Source of the DNA: Streptomyces bathyalis
GTDB taxonomy: Bacteria; Actinomycetota; Actinomycetes; Streptomycetales; Streptomycetaceae
Assembly (NCBI RefSeq): GCF_015910445.1
Contig: NZ_CP048882.1
Span: forward strand, 3,286,001-3,350,000
DNA length: 64,000 nucleotides
Direction of reading: 5' to 3'
Part shown: positions 8,228 through 16,435 of the stretch, piece by piece
Position numbering within the stretch: position 1 is the stretch's first letter
How the letters are laid out: every line of letters begins with the position of its first letter
Translations under genes and position numbers: made by a program
The notes under the pieces: model-generated
The model's input: only the letters and a program-made list of their open reading frames with translations
Database searches by the model: none
Told to the model about the DNA's origin: nothing

Positions 8228-9837
8228 GCTGGGCACCGGGTGTACTCCTGATCCTCGTCGTTCGCGCCGTGTCGCTCCCCGGCGCGGGAGTAGTGGGCCT
8301 CGATGCGGCCGGCCATGGCCGCGACCTCGTGGGCGAGCGGCCGGTCGCGCGTCAACGGGGGCCAGTCGCGAGCCAGTTCGGCCCAAAGCGAGTCCGCGCC
8401 GCGGCCGTCCCCGCCCCTCCCGTCGCCGGGTCCGCCGGCGCCCGCACCGCCCCGGGTCAGGTGGCCGAGCCGGGTGACGGCGAGGAACAGGGAGGAGACG
8501 ATCCACCACGCCCGCTCCGTCATCTCCGCCACCGCATTGGCGCTGTTGAGGGCGAGCGGTACGTGGTCCTGGTTGTCTAGGTTCGTCGGCACCGGCGTGA
8601 AGGACGCCGGATAGCCGCGCTGTCGCAGGGCGCCCAGATGGGCGGTCGCCGCGATCTGCACACCGGCGAACCCGCTGTCCCTGCCGGGCCGTTCCGCCAG
8701 CAGCGGCGGTTGCCCGCCGTTGTGCTGCGGGTCGAGCACCAGCGCGAGCTGCCGCTCGGCGAGGTAGGCGAGCTGGTGCACGCACAGGGCGTGCTGCTCG
8801 CTTGCCAGGCCCACCGGCGCGGCGTGGAAGTTGCCGCCGTGCAGCACGTCGTCGTCGACGAGCACCGGGTTGTCGGTGCAGCCCTCCGCCTCGGCGGCCA
8901 GTATCCGTCCCTGCGCTGCGAGTTGGTCGAGAACCGCTCCGACGACCTGGGGCGCGCAGCGCAGCGAGTACGGCTCCTGGAGCCTGCGCGGCGCGGTACC
9001 GGTACCGTCCTGCCCTGCGCTGCCCGCGGCCGAGCGGTGCATCTCCTCGCGTACCAGCGCGGCGGCGACCCGCTGGCCGTGGTGTCCCCGCACCGCCGAG
9101 AGCGCGTCCGCGTACGCCTCCGTGTTGCAGCCCAGCAGGGCCGCGGTGCGCCCGGTGACCGAGGCGAGGGCACGTGCCAGGGCGGCCAGCCGCACGTGGT
9201 TGTGCAGGGCCCGCGCCAGCGACGCGCCCGAGCCGTTCGCGAAGGCCAGGGCGGAACGTGCGTCCCAGCGCACCGCGGGCAGGCCATTGGCGGCCAGGGC
9301 CTCGGCCGCCGGCACGCGCCGCTGCTCGCCGCCGAGTTCGAGCCAGGCCTCGCCGCGTCCGGCCGCCGCCTGCGCGGCGTGGGCGAGCGGCACCAGGTCG
9401 CCGCTCGCGCTGAGGCTGCCCTCCTGCGGGACAACGGGAGTAAGCCCGTGGTTCCACTGCTCGGCGAGGGTCTGCCACACCTCCACGTCGACCGCCGAGT
9501 GCCCCTGCGTCATCCCGCGCAACCGCAGCCAGACCATGGTGCGTACGACGTCGCGCGGCAGCGGTGCTCCCTGTCCGGCGGTGAGGTGGTCCAGCAGGCC
9601 GAGCCCCTGCTCGCGGGGGTCCTCGTCGGCCGCGTACTCGGCGAGCGGGCCGAAGCCGCGGGTGAGCCCGTAGACCGGGCGGTCCTTTGCGATGCGGGCG
9701 AGCGCCGATGCGGATGCCCGCATGCGCTGTTCCTCGTCGCGGGTGAGCACCAGCTTGCCGCCGGGCACCGTGTGGGCGAGCAACTCCCCGACCGGGCACG
9801 GGAGTTCGTGCGGCGCGTCGGTGGGTTCCGTCGTCAT
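8224..9837 (-). CDS. Aromatic amino acid ammonia-lyase, probably tyrosine type
   Basis: This 537-residue MIO-dependent lyase forms the prosthetic group from A144-S145-G146 in SLSASGDL. Other family residues are Y56 in YGLTRGFG, N201 in FANGSG, Y290/R293 in QEPYSLRC, and HGGNFHA. The selectivity pair is H84-L85 (LLDHLTAGQG), which matches the His-Leu of bacterial tyrosine ammonia-lyases; histidine lyases have Ser-His here. The later NQDHV (422-426) is also PAL/TAL-like, whereas histidine lyases have QEDHV. I infer p-coumarate from tyrosine. It starts 3 nt after the AMP-ligase stop and is coupled to DAHP synthase. No hut genes are nearby, so histidine catabolism is unlikely. Confidence 0.9.
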   Translation of the reverse strand: MTTEPTDAPHELPCPVGELLAHTVPGGKLVLTRDEEQRMRASASALARIAKDRPVYGLTRGFGPLAEYAADEDPREQGLGLLDHLTAGQGAPLPRDVVRTMVWLRLRGMTQGHSAVDVEVWQTLAEQWNHGLTPVVPQEGSLSASGDLVPLAHAAQAAAGRGEAWLELGGEQRRVPAAEALAANGLPAVRWDARSALAFANGSGASLARALHNHVRLAALARALASVTGRTAALLGCNTEAYADALSAVRGHHGQRVAAALVREEMHRSAAGSAGQDGTGTAPRRLQEPYSLRCAPQVVGAVLDQLAAQGRILAAEAEGCTDNPVLVDDDVLHGGNFHAAPVGLASEQHALCVHQLAYLAERQLALVLDPQHNGGQPPLLAERPGRDSGFAGVQIAATAHLGALRQRGYPASFTPVPTNLDNQDHVPLALNSANAVAEMTERAWWIVSSLFLAVTRLGHLTRGGAGAGGPGDGRGGDGRGADSLWAELARDWPPLTRDRPLAHEVAAMAGRIEAHYSRAGERHGANDEDQEYTRCPA

Positions 9838-9840
9838 CCG

Positions 9841-10875
9841 TCACTCACCTGCCGTCGCTGCCGTGGCGGCGGGGGCCGTCAGCAGATGCGTGAGCGGCTT
9901 GCCCGTGGCGCTCCGGGGTATGCGGGGCACGCGCCGCAGCGACCGGGGCAGCGGGGTGCCGCCCAGGGCGCGGCGCAGCAGCGGCCACAGCGACGTGGCG
10001 TCGAGGCTTCCGGCCGGGTCGGCACAGACCAGCTCGTAGTGCTCCCCGCGCACCGCGTCGCGCACCGGCAGGCACACGGCGTCGAGGCCCGGCAGCGCTG
10101 CGGCGACGGTCTGCTCCACGCGGCCCAGGTCGCAGCGGAGCCCGTTCACCTTGATCAGCCGCGAGGCGCGGCCGACGAAGGTGAACTGCCGCTCCCCCGC
10201 GGGCCGTACGAGGTCGCCCATCTGCCAGGAGGCGGGCGGCGCGTCGTGCCCGTCGCGCCGTGCCAGCCGGGGCGAGCTGACGGTGAGCCTGCGCTCCGCC
10301 GGCTCTGCGGGCAGGTCGGCGTGCACGTCGGGCAGCAGCCGCCAGGGCTGCTCGTCCCGTGCGTCCGCGGCGATCTCCCGGGAGGCCACCGCGCCGGTCT
10401 CGGTCGAGCCGAACAGCTCCACGGCCCGGAAGGGGTGCCCGCGCAGCGCGCCCACCAGCTGCCGGGTGTGCGGCGTCGTCGGCCCGGCGCTGTGCAGGGC
10501 CACGGCGCGCGGCAGTTCGGCGATGCGCGGCGCGAGGCTGCGCAGCGCCACCCAGCTCGCGGGCAGGCACACGAAGAGCGCCGGGACGCCGGGGCGCCAT
10601 GTCGGCGGCGTGACGGGGTCCTGCCACGCGGAATGCACCTCGATGCCTTTCAGGGCGGGCAGTTCGACGCCGAAGAGCCTTCCGAAGAGGTGCCCCGGGG
10701 GCGCCAGGGTCACCACCTGGCCCACCTCGCCGACGACCGTGGCGACGAGCAACTCCACCTCCGCACGGAGCTGTTCGGGCGTCCGCCACCACCGCACGGG
10801 TTCCCCGGTATGCCCTGAGGTGTCGAACGGGATCTCGGCCTCGAGGACGGGCCGGTCCGTCACGCAGGCGTTCAC
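9841..10875 (-). CDS. Short AMP-dependent acyl ligase, probable ACP loader
   Basis: The 344-residue protein is an ANL-family adenylating enzyme. Visible motifs are FDTSGHTGEP (A3 phosphate loop), ELFGSTETGAVA (A5), GRASRLIKVNGLRCDLGRVE (A8) and RIPRSATGKP with the catalytic A10 Lys. It begins almost directly at A3 and so lacks the N-terminal subdomain of ordinary 500-residue ligases. The usual Lys after A3 is absent (GEPVRW). The GTG at 10875 overlaps the ACP stop (GTGA). Aryl-polyene-type pathways have similarly short ligases that charge hydroxycinnamate onto an ACP, and the same role is inferred here. Confidence 0.87.
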   Translation of the reverse strand: MNACVTDRPVLEAEIPFDTSGHTGEPVRWWRTPEQLRAEVELLVATVVGEVGQVVTLAPPGHLFGRLFGVELPALKGIEVHSAWQDPVTPPTWRPGVPALFVCLPASWVALRSLAPRIAELPRAVALHSAGPTTPHTRQLVGALRGHPFRAVELFGSTETGAVASREIAADARDEQPWRLLPDVHADLPAEPAERRLTVSSPRLARRDGHDAPPASWQMGDLVRPAGERQFTFVGRASRLIKVNGLRCDLGRVEQTVAAALPGLDAVCLPVRDAVRGEHYELVCADPAGSLDATSLWPLLRRALGGTPLPRSLRRVPRIPRSATGKPLTHLLTAPAATAATAGE

Positions 10876-11174
10876 GCGCGGTTTTCCAGCACGGCGCGGT
10901 CCTCCAGCTCGCCCCGCACGAACTCGGCGATGCGCCGGAGCGTCGCGAAGGAGTAGCGCACGTCGTGTGCGACGAAGTCGACCTCGATGCCGAAGGCGTT
11001 CTCCACCCGGGAGACGCACTCCAGCGCGGCGAGGCTGTCGTAGCGGTCGCCCAGCGCCTCCGTCAGCGGCTGGTCCTCACCCGCCGACTTCGGGCCGTCG
11101 CCGAGCAGTTCGCCGAGGACCTCGCGCACGCGCGAGAGCGTCTCGTCGTACGCCGGAATGGTGCGGTTGCTCAT
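10872..11174 (-). CDS. Acyl carrier protein
   Basis: The 100-residue carrier protein has the phosphopantetheine Ser at S47 in LGDRYDSLAALE. It is predicted to hold the activated acyl group as a thioester. The ATG at 11174 overlaps the preceding stop (ATGA), and its own stop overlaps the AMP-ligase GTG (GTGA), so the tautomerase, ACP, ligase, lyase and DAHP synthase form one tightly coupled block. No ketosynthase is present in the window, so it is more likely an activation or transfer station than a PKS/FAS extender. Confidence 0.9.
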   Translation of the reverse strand: MSNRTIPAYDETLSRVREVLGELLGDGPKSAGEDQPLTEALGDRYDSLAALECVSRVENAFGIEVDFVAHDVRYSFATLRRIAEFVRGELEDRAVLENRA

Positions 11175-11593
11175 CGCAGTGCCTTTCCCTGAGCGGCGGC
11201 AAGGGCCTCTCCGGCCTGTCGCAGCGTTCCTTGGTGGGCGAGATGGACGCGGCCGGGGTCGGTCTCCCGGAACTCGATGTAGAGGAAGGGGGTTTGCTCG
11301 TTCATCTCCAGCGCCGAGGCGATCTCGGCGGCCAGCTCCGTGCGGAAGTCCTCGTCGCGGTCCGACCCCACACACACGGTCACCGACGCGTGCTGCAGGC
11401 CTTCGTCGCCGTGCGGCAGGGCATCGACGGGCATGCCGCCGCTGAAGACGGTGGACGGCGGTGTGGCACAGAAGCGGACCACCACGTGGCCGCCCGGTAC
11501 GCCGCGTGCGGTGAACCAGCGCGTGAGCCGCAGCGCCACCCTGCGGCGGGCCGGGACCGCGAGGTCGGGGCCGCTGATCTCGATCGTGGGCAT
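11171..11593 (-). CDS. Tautomerase-superfamily protein with Pro after the start Met
   Basis: The 140-residue protein begins MPTIEISG. Tautomerase (MIF/4-OT/CHMI) family enzymes use an N-terminal Pro, exposed after Met removal, as general base or nucleophile. The beta-alpha-beta pattern seems to occur twice (residues 2-75 and 70-135), with a terminal strand FLYIEFRETD followed by a loop, as in that fold. It is 14 nt after the repeat protein and overlaps the ACP start. A keto-enol or Michael-type reaction on a cluster intermediate is plausible, but the assignment rests on the N-terminus and general pattern only. Confidence 0.65.
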   Translation of the reverse strand: MPTIEISGPDLAVPARRRVALRLTRWFTARGVPGGHVVVRFCATPPSTVFSGGMPVDALPHGDEGLQHASVTVCVGSDRDEDFRTELAAEIASALEMNEQTPFLYIEFRETDPGRVHLAHQGTLRQAGEALAAAQGKALR

Positions 11594-11607
11594 GGAGACC
11601 TTCCTGG

Positions 11608-13398
11608 TCAGGAGAGCGCGAGGTCGGGGAGGGCGCGCAGGGCGCCGTCGACGCGGCGGCGCAGCAGGGAGCCGAGCGCGTCGGCGAGCGGACCTCCGCT
11701 GCCGGGTGCCAGCGGGCTCCACGCGGTGCCGCCGTCGCTGTGCACGCGGTCGGTGAAGCGCCGCAGATGCTCGGCGTCGAGGGGCAGCCCGTACAGGTCC
11801 GCGGTGGCGACCGCCTCGTACGTGGAGAGCAGATCGGGCAGTCGCGCACCGGTGTTGGCCCAGCCGCCGCCACGCACCCGGTGCCGGTCGAGGAGCGACG
11901 TCACGGCGTGCGGGGAGCCCTCGCCGAGTGCGTGCCGGATGCGCTGCGCCTGCAGGCCCTGGCGGAGCGTCGGTTCGGTGCCGGGCAGTGCCGCGGTGCA
12001 CTCATCGGGGCCGAGGCAACGGGAGACGAAGGCGCGCAGCGCGGCGGCGTCGAGAAGCTCCGGCACGGCGGCGCCCAGGTGACGTACGACGCCGACCGCG
12101 GCCGCCGTGGAGAGCAGTTCGGAGCCCCGTCCCTCCCAGAAGCCGAAGCCTCCGTCGGGGTTCTGGATGCCGCGCACCCACTCGGCGATGCGCCTGCGCG
12201 CGGGCTGAGCCGCCTCACCGGCGAACGCTCCTGCGGTCAGGCCCCACAGGGTGCAGCGGATCTCGCTGCCGCGGGCCGGCATGTACATCAGGCCGCCCTC
12301 GTTGGGGAGTTGGCAGCTCTCCAGCCAGGTGATGCGGTCGGCACGTACGGACGGCTCCGGGGAACCGGACGATTCCCGGGCACCCGGGGGCTCCGTCCCG
12401 TCAGCCAGCACGGCGGCCGCGGTGCTCAGTGCGTCGGCCGCGTGCTCGGGCTCGCGGTAGGTGTATCCGCCGCCCGCGCAGCGCAGTGCGCTGATGCGGG
12501 CCACCACGGCGTCGGCGACGTCGGCGGTCGGCGCCCCGACCGCCTGCAGCGCGCCGACCGCGCAGAACGAGGCCCACACGTCCTCGACCTCGTAGCCCTG
12601 CCAGCGCACGAACGCGCCGGAGGCACCGCGCAGTTCACGTATCCACGGCTCGACGGGGCGGCTCGGGGAGGCGCCCAGGATGTTCAGTGCCGCCGTCGCG
12701 CGGTACGTGGCCCACATGCAGGGCACGTCCGCCTCCGGCGAGAAGCGGAAGCCGCCCTCGGGTGTCTGCTGTTCGCACAGCCAGCGGGTGAGCGCCGCGA
12801 CGTCCCACGGCGGGTCCACCGGGGCGACGCCGTTCAGCGCGAACCAGGCGGCGGCACCGTAGTGACAGGCACGCACGTCGCTGGTCCGCGAGTCCGGACT
12901 CCACGACAGCCCGCCGTCCGGGCGCTGGAGCGCGCCGAGCCAAGCCAGCAGCCGCGCCCTGTCCGGCACGCCGTCGCCGCAGATGCGCACGGTGCTGCGG
13001 GTGGAGAAGTGCGTGGCCCACACGTCCGGCGCCTGGCCGGGCGCCATCGCGTAGGCCGCGCCGGTACCGTCCGCCGTCCAGGTGCCGCGCAGCCACTGTG
13101 CGGTGCCGTCGGGCTCGGGCAGGGGGCGGCCGAGGTCGGCGAGGGCCTGCGTGCAGTAGAAGGTCGCCCACGCATCGGACGGCATTCCGGCGGACCAGGC
13201 GTAGCCGCCGTCGGAGTTGCGTCTGCTGCGCAGGTAGCGGGCCGTCGCCTCGGCGTCCTCGGCCTCGGCGGTGCGGCCGAGCCAGGCCAGGGTGCGCATC
13301 GCGGCGTAGGTGCACCACAGGTCCGGTTCGCCGGTGCCGGCGGCACGGCTCTGCGACAGGGCGGCGGGCACGGGCTGTGCCTGTGTGAGGGCGCTCAT
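11608..13398 (-). CDS. Prenyltransferase/squalene-oxidase-repeat protein
   Basis: The 596-residue protein is built from about ten repeats. Each has a Gly-Gly-rich turn (for example DGGYAW, DGGLSW, EGGFRF, DGGFGF) followed by a helix with Asp and often Trp-Ala-Thr/Ser (SDAWATF, PDVWATH, CMWATY, EDVWASF). This is the alpha/alpha toroid of squalene-hopene cyclases and protein prenyltransferase beta subunits. I see no DXDD acid motif of class II cyclases, so classic cyclase activity is doubtful. Its ATG shares one base with the stop of the PaaK-like gene (TGATG), implying coupled production and possibly a complex. Role unknown. Confidence 0.85.
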   Translation of the reverse strand: MSALTQAQPVPAALSQSRAAGTGEPDLWCTYAAMRTLAWLGRTAEAEDAEATARYLRSRRNSDGGYAWSAGMPSDAWATFYCTQALADLGRPLPEPDGTAQWLRGTWTADGTGAAYAMAPGQAPDVWATHFSTRSTVRICGDGVPDRARLLAWLGALQRPDGGLSWSPDSRTSDVRACHYGAAAWFALNGVAPVDPPWDVAALTRWLCEQQTPEGGFRFSPEADVPCMWATYRATAALNILGASPSRPVEPWIRELRGASGAFVRWQGYEVEDVWASFCAVGALQAVGAPTADVADAVVARISALRCAGGGYTYREPEHAADALSTAAAVLADGTEPPGARESSGSPEPSVRADRITWLESCQLPNEGGLMYMPARGSEIRCTLWGLTAGAFAGEAAQPARRRIAEWVRGIQNPDGGFGFWEGRGSELLSTAAAVGVVRHLGAAVPELLDAAALRAFVSRCLGPDECTAALPGTEPTLRQGLQAQRIRHALGEGSPHAVTSLLDRHRVRGGGWANTGARLPDLLSTYEAVATADLYGLPLDAEHLRRFTDRVHSDGGTAWSPLAPGSGGPLADALGSLLRRRVDGALRALPDLALS

Positions 13399-14711
13399 CA
13401 GGCCTGCTCCACCACGCGTATGTTGGAGCGCTTCCAGCTCTTCTGGGAACCACCGCTCTTGGTGGTGCTGGGCAGGGAGTTGACGAAGGCGACGGCGTCC
13501 CAGTGGAGGCCGAGTTCCTTCTCCGAGTAGCGCTGCACCGCCTCGATGGCGGCCGGCTCGGCCGAGCGGTCCGCCCCGATGCCCCGTTCGAGGAGCAGGC
13601 GTCCGAAGTCGCCGGTGGCCTCGAGCTCGACGAGGTAGCCGGTGGCCTCGGTCGCGCCGTACACGGCGTTCTCCACGCCGAGGATGTTCAGTTGCGCGCC
13701 GTGTATGCGGATCGTCTCGCTGCTGCGTCCGCACACCACGATCACCGGCGCCGGGTCCTGGCACTCGCAGCCGGCCGCGTCGATGTTGACGTCGTCGCCG
13801 GTGTCCAGCCGCAGCATCGGACGGGCGTACAGGTTGAGCGGCGTGACGACGAGGCGGCCGGAGCCCTTGGCGGGCAGCGGCACCAGGCCCTCGTCGGTGG
13901 CGAGTTCGAAGTAGTTGGTGCCGGTCAGCAGGTGCAGGCTGCCGCGCGGGCAGGCCGCCGCGAGGGTGCCGGTCTCGGTGCTGCCGTAGCTGGCGTCGTG
14001 GGCGTCGGCTCCCCACCACTGGCCGAGCCGCGCCCGCAGGGCGGGGGTGCTGACCTCGCCGAGAAGCATGATGTTGCGCACCGCGCCGCTGTGCCGCTCC
14101 ATCAGGTCGCGCTGCTTGAGCAGGCGCGTGAGCTGGAGCATCACGCCCGGCGAGACGAACAGGGTCGTGGGGCGCAGGTTCTCCCAGAAGGCGAGCAGCC
14201 TGTCCCAGTCGGAGATTCCGGTGGCGAACGGGTACAGCCGGCTGTGCGGCAGGCCCAGGTATTCGCATACGGAGACGATCAGGTCCGCGACGGGCACGAC
14301 GTCCGAGGGCAGCAGCACCGCCACACGGTCGTCGTCGTGCAGGATCGTGCGCCACGCCTCCGCCACGGAGACGGTGTTCCAGATGACGTCCTCGGCCAGG
14401 CGCGGCGTCGGCGTGACCCGTCCCGTGGTGCCCGTGGTCTCGTAGTACTTCGCCGCGCCCGACACCCCGGTGACGGCGAAGTTCCAAGGGTCGGCCTTCA
14501 GTTGGTCCTTCGTCATGACCGGCAGGCGTCCGAACTCCTCCCAGGAGAAATCCGGGAGCCCCTGGAAGGCGGGACTCTTCCTCGCCCGGTCCCAGACCGC
14601 GGCGAGCTTTCCGCCGTGGAAATCCTCGGGAACGGGATTCCCGCGCAGCGAACGTAATTCCTCCTGAGCGCAGCGCATCATTTCCAGTCCCGCACGGTCC
14701 CGGACGAGCAC
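13398..14711 (-). CDS. PaaK-like adenylating enzyme 1, first gene of the operon
   Basis: This 437-residue protein is of the phenylacetate-CoA ligase/CapK family. It has ETTGTTGRVT (residues 91-100, phosphate loop), ASYGSTETGTL and GCECQDP, with the acidic and Cys positions typical of the family. The GTG at 14711 is preceded by GAGGGG. Codon 19 is TTA (14655-14657), rare in Streptomyces, making expression of the whole operon potentially dependent on the bldA tRNA. It is only distantly related to the PaaK-like gene at 15048, which is transcribed divergently. It probably activates an aryl or acyl carboxylate, with substrate and acceptor unknown. Confidence 0.88.
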   Translation of the reverse strand: MLVRDRAGLEMMRCAQEELRSLRGNPVPEDFHGGKLAAVWDRARKSPAFQGLPDFSWEEFGRLPVMTKDQLKADPWNFAVTGVSGAAKYYETTGTTGRVTPTPRLAEDVIWNTVSVAEAWRTILHDDDRVAVLLPSDVVPVADLIVSVCEYLGLPHSRLYPFATGISDWDRLLAFWENLRPTTLFVSPGVMLQLTRLLKQRDLMERHSGAVRNIMLLGEVSTPALRARLGQWWGADAHDASYGSTETGTLAAACPRGSLHLLTGTNYFELATDEGLVPLPAKGSGRLVVTPLNLYARPMLRLDTGDDVNIDAAGCECQDPAPVIVVCGRSSETIRIHGAQLNILGVENAVYGATEATGYLVELEATGDFGRLLLERGIGADRSAEPAAIEAVQRYSEKELGLHWDAVAFVNSLPSTTKSGGSQKSWKRSNIRVVEQA

Positions 14712-15047
14712 GAGCCACCCCTCAATTCACGGAAAAGACAGAGGACTTCTGCGGAGGCGAACCCCTCCGAGAATCCGACCGGCCGCCTTGTTGCGGCCGG
14801 AAGCGAACGCAATGCTGCAGCACCGCCCGGCCGACCGTCCAATACGAGGAGACGCGGCCACCAGAAGCGCCGGTTATGAAGCGAGGTGGCCAATCGGGCC
14901 GCACAGCGCCTAGCTGCCGCAATAGGAATCACTTATTCAAGGCGTGCGAAGTTCTCTTGGACAACTCTGGTATTTCGTGGCGCACTCGAGGGGTCCTGCT
15001 TTCCTGCCGTACTTCTTGCGGCAACGTGCGATGGGAGACCGTCCCGC
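14712..15047. promoter_or_regulatory. Divergent promoter region of the biosynthetic locus
   Basis: This 336-nt region separates the minus-strand operon from the plus-strand PaaK-like gene and must contain both promoters. Positions 14905-14995 are clearly less GC-rich than the surroundings. The segment around 14919-14936 contains AATAGGAATCACTTATT, an imperfect dyad resembling a LysR T-N11-A box, which would suit the LysR at 17430. No convincing -35/-10 pair can be fixed by eye. Confidence 0.4.
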
Positions 15048-16310
15048 ATGGCCATCACCTCCTCGGAAGAGTCCGCCACGGCACACCGCGACCCGGCGCA
15101 GCACGACCGCGTGCTGTCGCCGGAGGTCGTGCGCCGGCTGCTGGACCGGATGAGCGACCTGCCCTCGCTCAGCCACCTCTACGACAAGGCGCGCTCGCTG
15201 CCGGACCCGGCTCTCGGCGACCTTCCCGTTTTGACGAAGGACGACTTCCGCACCGCGCTGCCGGACACCGTGCTCAGGGCGCGGCGGCGCGCGCACGGTT
15301 CCCTGGTGCTCGGCAGCGGCGGCACAACGTCCGCCCCCAAGCTCAGCCTCGTGCCCAGCGGCCAGATGATCGAGGAGATCCGCACGGTCTGGGACCCGCT
15401 GTCCGCCGACGATGTGCTGGTCAACTACGACACCCCGGGCCGGCTCTGCTCCTCGCACGCCTTCTTCAACGCGCTGGCCCACTCGTCGGGCGCCGTCTCC
15501 GTTCCGCTGGGCGCCATCGAGGACCGCCAACTCCCCGAGTGGATGGGCATGGTGCACCGTCTGGGCGCCACGGCGCTCAACGCCACCCAGAGCCAGATCG
15601 CACATCTGCTGCAGACCTGCGTCGACGCCGGGATCACCCCCGGTTTCCGCAAACTCCTGTGGACCGGCGAGCCGTTCGGCGCCGCGGCCCTCGACGTGGT
15701 GCGGCGCATCCTGCCCGACGCGGAGCTGTACGGCTGCTACGGCTCGACCGAGACGTGGGTGATCGGGCACAACGGCCCGGGCTGCGCCATGGACACCTTC
15801 CACCTCGTGCCCTACCAGCACGTCGAGCTCGACGACGGGCTGATATTCGTGACGAACCTGCACCCCGAGTGCGTCAACCCGGTGGTGCGCTACCGCATCG
15901 GCGACAGGGGCGAGTTCACCTCCTGCACCTGCGGCCGTACGGAGCCCGCGCTGCGCGTGCTGGGCCGCGACGACCCTCAGATGAAGTTCCTCAGCATCCT
16001 CGTCACGCCGCAGGAGATCGAGGAGGCGGCCCTGAAGGACCCGGACGTCACGGGCGTGCAGGTGGCGCTCTTCGACCACGGCGCTCCCGCGGAACGCATG
16101 GAGCTGCGCGTGAAGGTGCGGGAGGGCGCGCAGGCGGACGAGGTCGAGGCGCGGGTCAAGGAGACGGTGCTGACGCAGGTGTACCGGATGGGCTACGAGG
16201 TCGAGACGGAGGCACCCGAGGCGTTCTGGGTCCGCGTCACGCCGCGCTTCAGCATCAACGAGCGCTCACAGAAGACGCCGCTGCTGGTCAAGGACTCGCC
16301 CCTGGACTGA
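15048..16310 (+). CDS. PaaK-like adenylating enzyme 2
   Basis: This 420-residue protein is of the same superfamily as the gene at 13398 but is clearly divergent. It has LGSGGTTSAPKLS (residues 89-100, phosphate loop), YGCYGSTETW, and a Cys pair in TSCTCGRTEP that is likely metal-binding or structural. The ATG at 15048 follows GGGAG. It is transcribed away from the main operon across the 336-nt shared promoter region, so it is probably co-regulated. Two PaaK-like enzymes plus a separate short AMP ligase imply up to three different carboxylates activated in this locus. Coenzyme A may not be the acceptor. Confidence 0.88.
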   Translation: MAITSSEESATAHRDPAQHDRVLSPEVVRRLLDRMSDLPSLSHLYDKARSLPDPALGDLPVLTKDDFRTALPDTVLRARRRAHGSLVLGSGGTTSAPKLSLVPSGQMIEEIRTVWDPLSADDVLVNYDTPGRLCSSHAFFNALAHSSGAVSVPLGAIEDRQLPEWMGMVHRLGATALNATQSQIAHLLQTCVDAGITPGFRKLLWTGEPFGAAALDVVRRILPDAELYGCYGSTETWVIGHNGPGCAMDTFHLVPYQHVELDDGLIFVTNLHPECVNPVVRYRIGDRGEFTSCTCGRTEPALRVLGRDDPQMKFLSILVTPQEIEEAALKDPDVTGVQVALFDHGAPAERMELRVKVREGAQADEVEARVKETVLTQVYRMGYEVETEAPEAFWVRVTPRFSINERSQKTPLLVKDSPLD

Positions 16311-16386
16311 GCACCCTCCCGGCGCGCCGCGTGGCCGTATCCGGCCCGGCGCCGCAGCGGGCGGGCGTCCTGCCGCCCGCACCGAT

Positions 16387-16427
16387 CCCTTCGCCAGCCC
16401 CGATCCCTTCGCCAGCCCCGATCCCTG
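16387..16427 (+). repeat. 18-bp tandem repeat upstream of the dimethylargininase gene
   Basis: The unit CCGATCCCTTCGCCAGCC is present twice in perfect copies, and a third partial copy CCGATCCCT runs directly into the GGAG ribosome-binding site. It could be replication slippage in a spacer, or it could tune spacing or regulation of the gene at 16436. Confidence 0.8.
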
Positions 16428-16435
16428 GAGTCGCC

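Noticed and set aside
8224-9837. Histidine ammonia-lyase of a hut operon
   Set aside because: Selectivity residues are tyrosine-lyase-like and the neighbours are DAHP synthase, AMP ligase and ACP, with no urocanase or imidazolonepropionase.
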